25,453 nucleotides of DNA from Armatimonadaceae bacterium (GTDB lineage: Bacteria > Armatimonadota > Armatimonadia > Armatimonadales > Armatimonadaceae), in NCBI GenBank assembly GCA_030446525.1, contig JAUJNC010000098.1:1-25453 (forward strand). Direction: 5' to 3'. How positions within the stretch are numbered: the first letter of the stretch is position 1; each line of letters opens with the position of its first letter. Of this stretch, positions 7,609-15,596 are shown one piece after another. A model generated the notes under the pieces. The model was not told the origin of the DNA. It saw only the letters and a list, made by a program, of their open reading frames with translations, and ran no database searches. Made by a program: the position numbers and the translations under genes.

Positions 7609-8713
7609 TCATCCCTGCCGCCGGTGCATCCAGCGCTTGAGGGCCAGCTCCGCCCCGAGGGACGCGTGCCCCGCCGCCGAAAGCAGGCGGGGCCGGGCCC
7701 CCGCCCGCGTTATCGAGAGGCGGCTGTTGTGGCGGTCCCGGGCGCCCCACCGGTACTTGTACGGCTCGTCGCCGCGAAGGAAGTCGAACTCGCCCGCCTT
7801 GTCGACCTCGACGGCGTGGCCGATGGCGCGCGCCGTCAGCACCGTGCCCAGCGACAGGCGGGCCAGCGCCGGCTCGAAGCCGCCCAGGTAGTAGGCGCAC
7901 CGCCCCTTGAACTGGAAGCAGTACAGCGCGGCCTGCACCTCGCGGTCCAGGGAAAGGGTGTGCAGGCGCAGGAAGCCCCGCTCGAACAGGCGGCGGGCCA
8001 CGTCCTCGTGGAACGCCCGCGCCCGGCGCGACACGAACATGCCCGGGAGCCAGCGCCGGTTCCAGCGCCGTTGGTGCAGGTCGAAAAAGGCGTCCATGTC
8101 CTCCCCAAGCGTTCGCGCCGTCGCCGTGCGCATCTCGACCTCGTACAGCTTCGCCAGGGTGCGCTCGTAGTAACCGATGTTGGCCCGGAGCTTCTTGCCC
8201 AGCCCTTTGCGGAACGTTTCCCAGTCGCCGGGGAGGGGCAAGAACGGCAGGCCTCGCCAGGGCCAGGCCGCCGCGCGCAGAACGCCGCCGGCGGCCTGGC
8301 CCGGCGAGACCTGCGCGGCCACCGCGTCCGGGCGCACCTGCTGCAGGTCGACCCAGTCCCACGCGCCACCGCGCCGCTGGCCCAGGAAGGCGAAGAACGC
8401 CTCGGTCACCTCCGGCTCGCAGCCCGGCAGCGCCAGCAGATCCAGGTAGTCCGAGGCGCCGGTCCCCGATCAGGCGCGCCGCCCGCAGCGGCGCCCGCGC
8501 CGGGGAGGAAGAGCGGCGCGAACCCCAGCGGCGTTTTATCTTCGACGAACGCCAGCACCAGAGGCGTCCCCCGCCGCCGTAGTGATCCCACCACGTCCGT
8601 ACCCACTCCCACGTCTGGAAGACGGCCGCGCGGGGCGACTCCTCGGTGACGCGGCGCCAGGTCTCCGCGTAGCTGTCCCACTCCGCGACGTCGTGGATCT
8701 CGCGCACGTCCAC
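7609..8713 (-). CDS. GNAT-fold acyltransferase (BioF2-like / FemAB-related), frameshifted near the start
   Basis: GTG 8713 is preceded by AAGGA at a good distance. The N-terminus MDVREIHDVAEWDSYAETW and FQTWEWVRTWWDHYG is the characteristic opening of the BioF2-like (Acetyltransf_6) family. The central part LGKKLRANIGYYERTLAKL and the C-terminal VDKAGEFDFLRGDEPYKYRWGA complete the double-GNAT architecture. Proteins of this family are found in exopolysaccharide and cell-envelope clusters and are presumed to acylate or aminoacylate surface polymers. Residues from about 8409 down read cleanly; two or so indels between 8440 and 8580 shift the N-terminal third. It is the first gene of the operon, 4 bp before the next start. 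Confidence 0.85.
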
Positions 8714-8751
8714 GGTGTTCCTTACCCCGCTCTTTCGCGCAATCGCCGCTC

Positions 8752-8760
8752 ATTATAGCA
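8752..8760 (-). promoter_or_regulatory. Extended -10 promoter of the GNAT-to-ParB-like operon
   Basis: On the minus strand TGCTATAAT (8760-8752) is a perfect extended -10 element. The best -35-like hexamer, TTGCAA at 8784-8779, is 21 nt away, too far for a standard promoter, so the TGn extension probably compensates. It lies about 40 bp before the GTG start and is back to back with the T-box promoter at 8814. Confidence 0.65.
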
Positions 8761-8813
8761 GATGGGCCGGCCGCTTCCTTGCAACGCGCCGGCCCTGTGC
8801 GGGCGTTAAAAGG

Positions 8814-8843
8814 TTGACGGATCCGTGAAGGTTGTGGTAGGAT
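8814..8843 (+). promoter_or_regulatory. Promoter of the branched-chain amino acid operon
   Basis: TTGACG (8814-8819), 18-nt spacer, TAGGAT (8838-8843). The predicted start near 8850 lies immediately before the T-box leader stem I, as expected. Confidence 0.7.
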
Positions 8844-8849
8844 ACACAG

Positions 8850-9175
8850 CAGTCGAGTATTGTCGATGCGGTGACGAGGCTAGTAGGCGCGCTTTGTGTC
8901 TCCAGAGAGCTCGCCGGGTGGTGCGAGGCAGAGACGCGGCGCGCTGAATCTCCCCTCTGGAGCAGGAGTCTGAACCGAAGCCGTCCGGGTCCCTTTGGGT
9001 GGGGCGGCGCCAGTAGGGCTTCCGGGTGGCGCCCGATAGCGCGCCGCGAGAGGTCGTTCTTTCGCAGCCTTTTGACGGGCGCGGCGGGGCGGCAATTCGG
9101 GTGGTACCGCGGGGGTGTCTTTTTCAAGACCTCTCGTCCCGTTGCGCCGGGACGAGGGGTTTTCGTGTTTTGTAG
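8850..9175 (+). promoter_or_regulatory. T-box riboswitch leader of ilvB operon
   Basis: The hallmark T-box sequence GGGTGGTACCGCGG is at 9099-9112. Stem I is recognisable: AGTAG of the specifier-loop motif (8882-8886), GCGCGC arms (8888-8893 and 8938-8943 region), GTCTC/GAGAC and CTCGC/GCGAG distal helices with AGAGAG and GGTGGTGCGAG loop motifs. A GGCGCC-armed stem around 9006-9033 fits stem II/III. A class I terminator follows. T-boxes read uncharged tRNA: when the 3' CCA is free it stabilises an antiterminator and transcription continues. The specifier region is GAATCTCCCC (8945-8954). Read strictly after GAA it gives TCT; CTC (Leu) or ATC (Ile) lie one base either side and fit the operon better. 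Confidence 0.93.
9130..9170 (+). terminator. T-box intrinsic terminator
   Basis: CCTCTCGTCCC (9130-9140) pairs with GGGACGAGGGG (9149-9159), with one G-T pair and loop GTTGCGCC, followed by TTTTCGTGTTTT. The 5' arm overlaps the region that pairs with the T-box bulge in the antiterminator, which gives the mutually exclusive fold expected for attenuation ahead of ilvB. Confidence 0.92.
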
Positions 9176-9216
9176 GTACACGAACGACAAGGGCGAGGAG
9201 CGAAGGACGAACAGCG

Positions 9217-11013
9217 ATGGACATGATAAAGACGACGGGCGCCAGGGCGCTGCTGGAATGCCTGCGGCGCGAAGGGGTGGACACCATCTTCGGCTACCCC
9301 GGCGGCGCGGTGATCCCGATCTACGACGAGCTGTACCACTGCGACTTCCTCCGGCACATCCTCGTGCGCCACGAGCAGGGCGCGGGGCACATGGCCGAGG
9401 GGTACGCGCACGCGTCGGGCCGGGTGGGCGTGTGCCCACGTCGGGGCCGGGGGCGACCAACCTGGTGACGGCGATCACCGACGCGATGATGGACTCGATC
9501 CCGCTGATCGCCATCACGGTGGGGCAGGTGCGCACCAGCGTGATCGGCAAGGACGCCTTCCAGGAAGCGGACATCACCGGCATCACCATGCCGGTCACCA
9601 AGCACAACTGGCTGGTCAAGGACGCCCGCGAGCGCCGCGCATCGTCCACGAGGCGTTCCACATCGCGCGCTCGGGGCGGCCCGGGCCCGTGCTGGTCGAC
9701 ATCCCGCGCGACGTCGCCGAGGCGCAGTTCGAGTACGACCCCGACGAGACGCAGAAGGTCCAGATCCGCTCGTACAAGACCGCGTTCAAGGGCCACCTTG
9801 CAGATCAAGCGGGCGGCGGAGCCTGATCGCCGCGGCCAAGCGGCCCGTGCTGTACGCGGGCGGCGGCTGCAAGGCGTCGGGCGCGCACGAAGAGCCTGAT
9901 GGAGTTCGCCACCCGGACGGGCATGCCCGTGACCACGACGCTGCTGGGCCTGGGCACCTTCCCCGAGAACCACCCGCAAAGCCTGGGCATGCTGGGGATG
10001 CACGGGACGGCCTACGCGAACTACGCCGTCCACCACACCGACCTGCTGATCGCCGTCGGCGCCCGCTTCGACGACCGCGTGACCGGCAAGGTGTCCGCCT
10101 TCGCGCCCGACGCCAAGGTCATCCACATCGACGTGGATCCGTCGGAGATGAACAAGGTCCGCCGGGCGGACGTGCCGATCGTCGGCGACTGCCGCGCCGT
10201 GCTGACCGAGCTCCTCAAACACGTCGAGCCGCGCCGCGATCTGGGCACGTGGCTGGCCGAGGTCGGCAAGTGGAAGGCCGAGTACCCGCTCGAGGTGCCC
10301 GAGGACGGCCAGCTGCACTCCGAGTTCGTGATCCGCGAGATCGCCCGCCTGACCGACCACGACGTGGTCGTGGCCACCGACGTCGGCCAGCACCAGATGT
10401 GGGCGGCGCAGCACTTCGGGGCTGCGCTCGCCCGCCAGTTCATCACGTCGGGCGGCCTGGGCACGATGGGCTTCGGGATGCCCGCCGCGATCGGGGCGCA
10501 GTTCGCGCTCGGCAACGACAAGCCCGTCTGGTGCCTGTCCGGCGACGGGTCGATCCAGATGTGCATCCAGGAGGCCTGATGGTCGCCCGCGTGTACGGCC
10601 TGCCGATCAAGGTCGCCATCCTGAACAACCAGTTCCTGGGCATGGTGCGCCAGTGGCAGGAGATGTTCCACGAGAACCGCTACTCGCAGGTCGACCTCGA
10701 GGCCGCGCCCGACTTCGTCAAGCTCGCCGACGCCTTCGATTGCGTCGGCTGCGCTGCGAGCGGCCCGAGGACGTCGAGGCGACGATCCGGCAGGCGATGG
10801 CCGTGAGTGACCGCCCCGTGGTGATCGACTTCCGCGTGGGCCAAGGAGACCAACGTCTATCCGATGATCCCGTCGGGCCAGACGATCCACGACATGGTGA
10901 CCAGCCGGCCCAAGGACATGGCCCCGCTCGACGCCTACACCGCGTCCGAGATGTATCAGCCGACGCCGGCCGTGGACGCCGAGAAGCAGGCGGAGCGGGT
11001 GGCGGAGGCGTAG
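9217..11013 (+). CDS. ilvB: Acetolactate synthase large subunit, frameshifted
   Basis: The ThDP enzyme condenses two pyruvates, or pyruvate and 2-oxobutyrate. The start ATG 9217 gives [47 protein letters not shown] holds the catalytic Glu. [54 protein letters not shown] and [11 protein letters not shown] follow. The ThDP/Mg motif is LSGDGSIQM through [16 protein letters not shown]. It ends RVAEA at TAG 11011. Length after correction is about 597 residues, normal. Indels sit near 9435, 9633, 9798, 9822, 9895, 10574, 10748 and 10839, four of them at GAG|CTG. It is the first gene under the T-box. Unusually, the small subunit ilvN is 1.6 kb downstream. Confidence 0.95.
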
Positions 11014-11015
11014 GG

Positions 11016-11929
11016 ATGAAACAGATAGCGCCGGGGTCACCTGGGTTTCCGACACCATCGTGAACCTGTACCTGGTCGGCGAGCCGGGCGGGCCGTGGAC
11101 CCTGGTGGATGCGGGGCTGCCGAGGCGCCACGAGCGGATCCGCGCGGCCGCGGAGGCGCGTTTCGGCAGGGGCGCGAAGCCGGAGGCAATCCTCCTGACG
11201 CACGGGCACTTCGACCACTACGGCTCGGCCCGCGCGCTCGCAACGTACTGGGACGTTCCGGTTTACGCGCACCCGCTGGAGGTGCCGTTCTTGACCGGCA
11301 AGTCCATGCAGCCGCCGGGCGACCCGACGCCGGGGGCTTCTTCGCCTTTGCCTACCGCTTCCTTCCCGACAGCGGCACCGACCTGGGCGACCGGGTGCGG
11401 CCGCTCCCGCCGGGCGGCGGCGTGCCCCACCTGCCCGGGTGGAGGTGGCACCACACGCCGGGGCACACGCCCGGACACGTCTCCCCTTCCGCGACGAGGA
11501 CAAGACGCTTCTGGCGGGCGACGCCTTCCTTACGGTCAACCTGGACTCGTTCCTGGCGACGGTGACGAAAAAGCAGGAGATCGCCCGCCCGCCGACGCCG
11601 GCGACCTACGACTGGACCGCGGCGCGCCGCTCGATCGCACAGGCTGGCGGAACTCGGGCCGTTCACCGTGGCCACCGGGCATGGCATCCCCATGGCGGGG
11701 CCCGAGGTCGCGGGCGAGCTGCAGGCGTTCGCCGAGGACTTCAACGCGCCCGTGCACGGGCGCTACGTGGTCGAACCGGCGCGCACCGACGAGAACGGCA
11801 TCGTGTCGCTGCCTCCCCCCCGCGCCCGACCCGCTGCCCGGGAGGCTGGCGGGGGTCGGCATCGGCGTGCTGGCGGGGGCGGCGGTCGTCGCCGTCGCCG
11901 CCCGCCGCGGCCCGGGGGCGGACCGGTAG
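11016..11929 (+). CDS. Metallo-beta-lactamase-fold hydrolase with C-terminal membrane segment, frameshifted
   Basis: ATG 11016 lies 2 bp after the ilvB stop. The protein reads MKQIAPG, VTWVSDTIVNLYLVGEPGGPWTLVDAGLP, then ILLTHGHFDHYGSARALA (HxHxDH metal site). Later come WHHTPGHTPGHVS (third His) and LLAGDAFLTVN (bridging Asp), and FTVATGHG (last His). These are all five metal-ligand motifs of a binuclear MBL enzyme. A large C-terminal part ends with a hydrophobic stretch GVGIGVLAGAAVVAVAARR, a probable membrane anchor. The substrate is unknown; relatives include glyoxalase II-like and lactonase-like enzymes. It is cotranscribed with ilvB. Indels fall near 11038, 11333, 11484, 11640 and 11817. 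Confidence 0.85.
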
Positions 11930-11975
11930 ACCCCGGGCCGCGGCGGGCGCTGGCCCTGGCGCTCTACCGGCCCCG

Positions 11976-12586
11976 GTGGCCGGGCTGATCATCCTGGGCG
12001 AGGCGCCGCCGCCGGAGCGGTTTTTTTATTTTGGCGATTCGCTGTTCTTTCGCCACACGCAGCGGGCGTTCGCGGCGCTCGTGCCCGAAGTGGGGGCGCG
12101 GGACGCGGGCTGGTTCCTGGCCTTCTTCCGCGACCTGGGCGGCTGGCGGATCGACGTCTGTGACGCGCCCCGGCGCCCGACCCGGGGGGCGCGGAGGACG
12201 TGTCGGACTGTCTGGCGGCCTTCGAGGCGCGGTGGGCGCGCAGCCCCGGGATCCGGAGGCGCTCGTGATCGTGTCGCCCAAGCGGCTCGTCCCCGCGCTG
12301 CCGGGGCACGTCCGGCGGGAGGTGGCCGGCGCCCTGCCGCCGCCGGGGCAGTGGAACGCGCACCGCGAGGCGTTCCTGCGTGGTTTCGCCCGCGCTGCTC
12401 GCGCGCCACGTCGGGCGGGACCGCCTGCGGGCGGCGGCCCGCGCCGTGGACCCGGACGACGCGGCGCTCGACTTCGGGATCGCCCGCGCCTGCGCCGAGG
12501 GCGCGGAGGGCGACGAACTGCGCCGCCTGCTGCGCGGCCATCCGCGCGAGGCGGCCCTGTTGACGGCTGTGGGATGGGGGAAGTAG
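11976..12586 (+). CDS. Conserved hypothetical protein (possibly uracil-DNA-glycosylase-like fold), frameshifted
   Basis: The readable parts are VAGLIILGEAPPPERFFYFGDSLFFRHTQRAFAALV, ARDAGWFLAFFRDLGGWRIDVCDAP, EALVIVSPKRLVPALPGHVRREV and a helical C-terminus RGHPREAALLTAVGWGK ending at TAG 12586. The opening LIILGEAPP resembles motif 1 of the uracil-DNA glycosylase superfamily, which is a weak match, so I name no function. Length is about 200 residues. The start is uncertain: GTG 11976 is the first usable codon in the conserved frame, but homology may begin earlier. Frame changes near 12175, 12245 and 12385. It lies between the MBL gene and ilvN in the same transcript. Confidence 0.6.
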
Positions 12587-12631
12587 AACAAAAGAATGGC
12601 GAGCACGACAACAACGACAGGAGGACCGCGC

Positions 12632-13127
12632 GTGCAGGAGCAGCACACGATCACGGTTCTGGTCGAGAACAAGCCGGGCGTTCTGGCCCGCGTTTCCGGT
12701 CTTTTCGCGCGGCGGGGTTACAACATCGAGTCGCTGGCCGTTTCCATCACGGAGGACCCGGCCATCTCGCGCATGACCATCGTGGTCGCGGGCGACACGG
12801 ACGTCCTGGAGCAGATCACCAAGCAGGCTGCACAAGCTGGTCGACACGCTCAAGGTCGTGGATTACCTCGACACCCCGATGCTGGAGCGCGAGTTGGCCC
12901 TGGTGAAGGTAAGCGCCGAGCCGGGCCAGCGCGCCGAGCCTGATGCAACCTGGTCGAGATCTTCCGCGGCCGGGTGATCGACGTTTCGGAGAAGACGTTC
13001 GTGATCGAGGTGACGGGTTCGGGCGACAAGATCGACGCGTTCGAGAAGCAGATGGAGGCCTTCGGCGTGCGCGAGCCTGGTCCGCACCGGCCGCATTGCC
13101 ATGATGCGGGGCCAGCGCACTGTGTAG
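12632..13127 (+). CDS. ilvN: Acetolactate synthase small (regulatory) subunit, frameshifted
   Basis: I chose GTG 12632 because AGGAGG stands seven bases upstream and the protein then opens [21 protein letters not shown], as in other IlvN proteins. An in-frame ATG at 12596 has no good ribosome site. The ACT domain follows ([30 protein letters not shown]), which binds valine for feedback control. Then come [28 protein letters not shown] and, after corrections, [31 protein letters not shown], ending [11 protein letters not shown] at TAG 13127. Length is about 163 residues, normal. Four added bases, at about 12827, 12939, 12949 and 13076, all lie directly before CTG. Confidence 0.93.
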
Positions 13128-13141
13128 GTGCAACGGCCGTC

Positions 13142-13447
13142 GTGATACCGGAGATCATCACCCTGGCGCAGGCGGAGGCCGTCTTCCTCGCCCTGCTCAT
13201 CGCGGGCCTGGTTGCCGGCCCCCTGGCCTTCCTGGTGGCCCGCAGGCGGTCGGCGGACGCGTTGCCGACCGCCCTCGCCGTGGGCGGTCCGCCGGTCCTG
13301 CTCTGGGTGATGTGGCGCGTGTACAACGCCGTCACGGACCGGCTGGGGCTGGACACGGTGGCGAACCTGCTGGTGAACGCGGCGTTCTTCGTGGTCGTCG
13401 GCGAGCTTTGCGGGGTTGGGTGGGCACTGCTTACGGCGCGGCGGTAG
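13142..13447 (+). CDS. Small membrane protein, unknown function
   Basis: GTG 13142 opens a clean 101-residue protein starting VIPEIITLAQAEAVFLALLIAGLVAGPLAFLVARRR. There are three likely membrane segments: about residues 11-31 (FLALLIAGLVAGPLAFLVA), 42-58 (LPTALAVGGPPVLLWVMW) and 72-95 (VANLLVNAAFFVVVGELCGVGWALL). A basic ARRRS loop follows the first. I do not recognise a family. It starts 14 bp after ilvN and ends at the base of the hairpin before the methyltransferase gene. No clear Shine-Dalgarno precedes the GTG, so translation may depend on coupling to ilvN. Confidence 0.7.
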   Translation: MIPEIITLAQAEAVFLALLIAGLVAGPLAFLVARRRSADALPTALAVGGPPVLLWVMWRVYNAVTDRLGLDTVANLLVNAAFFVVVGELCGVGWALLTARR

Positions 13448-13466
13448 CACCCACCCCGGTGGGTGC
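13447..13466 (+). repeat. Intercistronic palindrome
   Basis: GCACCCACC (13447-13455) and GGTGGGTGC (13458-13466) are perfect inverted arms with only two bases between, so an 8-bp stem with a 4-base loop can form. It begins at the last base of the preceding stop codon and ends 10 bp before the methyltransferase start. No T-run follows, so it is not a standard terminator; mRNA processing or stability is possible. Confidence 0.7.
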
Positions 13467-13476
13467 TGTAAAACAC

Positions 13477-14208
13477 ATGACAGCAGCGACCACAGACTGG
13501 CAGGTTTGGCAGAACCCGGAGGTGGCGGCCTGCTTCACCGGCCGCCGGGGCGGTCTGCTCGGCGGCGAGGTGCAGCTGGAAACGATGCTGCGCCTGCTGC
13601 GGGTGGTGGACGCGCCGCGCTTGACCGTGCTGGACCTGGGCTGCGGCGACGGCGTCCTGTTGGAAGCGATCCTGGCCGCGGTCCCGGACGTGCGCGGGGT
13701 GGCGGTGGACGGCTCGTCGGCGATGCTCCGACAGGCGCGCGAGCGGCTCGCCGGAAGAGGCATTTACTTCACAAAGGCGGACTTCAACGACCCGGCCTGG
13801 ACGGAGATGCTGCCGGTGGACGCTTACGACGCCGTGGTCTCGGGCTTCGCCATCCACCACAGCGAGGACGGCCGGAAGCGCGCGCTGTATGCCGAGATCT
13901 TCGGCGTGCTGAAGCCGGGCGGGGTCTTCGTCAACATCGAGCTCGTCGCCAGCGCGACCCCGCTTGGCGAGCGCCTGTTCGAAAGCGCGTACGCAGAGAA
14001 CGTGGCGCGGTTCCGCCGGAAGCGCGGGGAGGACGTGAGCGCCGAGGCGGTGGCGGAGGAGCTGCGGACGCGCCCCGACAAGGACGCCAACCGTTTAGCC
14101 CCCGTCGAGACGCAGCTGGACTGGCTGCGCGACATCGGCTTTGTGGACGTAGACTGCTATTGGAAACATTTTGAACTGGCGGTACTGGCCGGGTATAGGT
14201 CCGGATAA
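13477..14208 (+). CDS. SAM-dependent class I methyltransferase
   Basis: This clean 243-residue protein starts at ATG 13477 (MTAATTDWQVWQNPEVAACF). Motif I is VLDLGCGDGVLLEAI, the SAM-binding glycine loop. The acidic end of strand 2 is GVAVDGSSAML, motif II-like residues are KADFNDPAW, then YDAVVSGFAIHH with LKPGGVFVNIE after it. This is the UbiE/Methyltransf_25-type Rossmann fold. The C-terminal part (TQLDWLRDIGFVDVDCYWKHFELAVL) is common in small-molecule methyltransferases of this group. The substrate is unknown. No ribosome site precedes the ATG, but a hairpin does. It lies between the ilvN/membrane-protein pair and ilvC in the same direction. Confidence 0.9.
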   Translation: MTAATTDWQVWQNPEVAACFTGRRGGLLGGEVQLETMLRLLRVVDAPRLTVLDLGCGDGVLLEAILAAVPDVRGVAVDGSSAMLRQARERLAGRGIYFTKADFNDPAWTEMLPVDAYDAVVSGFAIHHSEDGRKRALYAEIFGVLKPGGVFVNIELVASATPLGERLFESAYAENVARFRRKRGEDVSAEAVAEELRTRPDKDANRLAPVETQLDWLRDIGFVDVDCYWKHFELAVLAGYRSG

Positions 14209-14226
14209 AGGAGCAAACCTAAGAGA

Positions 14227-15312
14227 ATGCCTGCAAAAGTGTATTACGAATCGGACGCCTCACTCGACGTGCTCCGGGGCAAGACCCTGGCGGTGATCGG
14301 TTACGGGAGTCAGGGGCACGCGCACGCGCTGAACCTGCGCGACTCCGGCCTGAACGTCATCGTCGGGCTGCGGGAAGGGAAGTCGGCCGACAAGGCGCGC
14401 CAGGACGGCTTCGAGGTGCTGCCGGTGGCCGAGGCCGCCAAGCGCGCCGACGTCGTCATGATCCTGGTCAACGACGAGTTCCAGGCGGGGCTGTACCAGG
14501 AGTCCATCCGGGAGAACCTCGCCCCGGGCAACGCCATCGCGTTCGGGCACGGGTTCAACATCCACTTCGGCCAGATCGTGCCGCCGCCCGACGTCGACGT
14601 GTTCATGGTCGCGCCCAAGGGGCCGGGGCACCTGGTGCGCCGCATCTACACCGAGGGCAAGGGCGTGCCGTGCCTGATCGCCGTGGGCCAGGACCACACG
14701 GGGCAGGCGAAGCAGATCGCCCTGGCGTGGGCGGCCGGCATCGGCGGGACCCGCGCCGGGGTGCTCGAGACCACGTTCCGCGAGGAGACCGAGACGGACC
14801 TGTTCGGCGAGCAGGCCGTGCTCTGCGGCGGCGCGACGTCGCTCGTGAAGGCCGGGTTCGAGACGCTCGTCGCGGCGGGCTACCAGCCGGAGATCGCCTA
14901 CTTCGAGTGCCTCCACGAGCTCAAGCTGATCGTGGACCTGATGTACGAGGCGGGCATCGCCGGCATGCGCTACTCGATCTCCGACACCGCCCAATACGGC
15001 GACATGACCCGCGGCCCACGCATCGTCAACGAGGACACCAGGGCGGAGATGCGCAAGATCCTCGACGAGATCCAGAGCGGCACGTTCGCCAAGGAGTGGA
15101 TCCTGGAGAACCGGGCCAACCGGCCGTCGTTCAACGCCCTGGCCCGCCGCGACCAGGACCACCCGATCGAGCAGGTGGGGGCGCAGCTCCGCGCCATGAT
15201 GAGCTGGGTCCGCCCCGGACTGGGGGCGCAGCACCCGCAAGGGGTTCAAACCGAAGAAGCGCAGGCCGAGCCGCAGACAGCCGGCGTGGGGGGACGTAAG
15301 ATCGAGCTGTGA
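14227..15312 (+). CDS. ilvC: Ketol-acid reductoisomerase (NADP+)
   Basis: It isomerises and reduces acetohydroxyacids to dihydroxy acids, the second shared step of valine, leucine and isoleucine synthesis. The protein is clean: [41 protein letters not shown] has the GxGxxG dinucleotide loop, and [11 protein letters not shown] the short class I loop with Arg/Ser expected for NADPH. The Mg ligands are in [18 protein letters not shown] and [25 protein letters not shown] is the usual family end. A further ~28 residues ([18 protein letters not shown]) are extra and may be a true tail or result from a late frame error. 361 aa total. AGGAG lies upstream. The stop overlaps the next start (GTGA). Confidence 0.97.
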   Translation: MPAKVYYESDASLDVLRGKTLAVIGYGSQGHAHALNLRDSGLNVIVGLREGKSADKARQDGFEVLPVAEAAKRADVVMILVNDEFQAGLYQESIRENLAPGNAIAFGHGFNIHFGQIVPPPDVDVFMVAPKGPGHLVRRIYTEGKGVPCLIAVGQDHTGQAKQIALAWAAGIGGTRAGVLETTFREETETDLFGEQAVLCGGATSLVKAGFETLVAAGYQPEIAYFECLHELKLIVDLMYEAGIAGMRYSISDTAQYGDMTRGPRIVNEDTRAEMRKILDEIQSGTFAKEWILENRANRPSFNALARRDQDHPIEQVGAQLRAMMSWVRPGLGAQHPQGVQTEEAQAEPQTAGVGGRKIEL

Positions 15313-15581
15313 GCCTGAGCGGGAACGGGGCGGACGGCGGAGCGCGGCCCCGGCAGGGCCGCGCCGACCGCGTGAGGGTGCGCGACGCGCCGCGGCGGCC
15401 GGGGATGGTCACGCCGGAGCAGACCTGCCTGGGGTGCTCGATCGGGATCGGCGCGCTCCTGCTGGTGGCCCTGTTCTGGGGGTGGATCTTCTGGCGGCAG
15501 TACCAGGCGGAGAACGCCCCCCGGCCCGCGGCGCCTCCCGCGGCGGGCAGTCCCCGGGCCGGCGCGCCCGGGGGGCGGTGA
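15309..15581 (+). CDS. Small single-span membrane protein, hypothetical
   Basis: GTG 15309 overlaps the ilvC stop by four bases (GTGA) and gives 90 residues. A basic, Gly/Arg-rich N-terminus of about 37 residues precedes [23 protein letters not shown], one membrane segment, and a proline/alanine-rich end ([11 protein letters not shown]). A shorter alternative starts at ATG 15405 ([12 protein letters not shown]). No family is recognised. It ends 15 bp before leuA. The overlap argues for translation with ilvC, but with no visible Shine-Dalgarno the start remains uncertain. Confidence 0.55.
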   Translation: MSLSGNGADGGARPRQGRADRVRVRDAPRRPGMVTPEQTCLGCSIGIGALLLVALFWGWIFWRQYQAENAPRPAAPPAAGSPRAGAPGGR

Positions 15582-15596
15582 ACGGAGGACGAAGCG

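Noticed and set aside
6472..8649. A 725-codon open frame on the plus strand opposite the M48, coiled-coil and GNAT genes
   Set aside because: The minus-strand proteins there have clear family motifs; the plus frame has none and is Arg/Ala/Gly/Pro-rich, as antisense frames in GC-rich DNA are.
12596..12631. ilvN start at ATG 12596
   Set aside because: It lacks a good ribosome site and adds a Thr-rich stretch that overlaps the AGGAGG used by GTG 12632.
9217..13127. Programmed ribosomal frameshifting in ilvB/ilvN
   Set aside because: There are many breaks per gene, in both directions, without slippery heptamers or pseudoknots, and unrelated genes show the same. Sequence error explains it better.
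14260..15249. A 329-codon minus-strand open frame opposite ilvC
   Set aside because: It is antisense to a textbook ilvC and is composed of the usual antisense residue bias.
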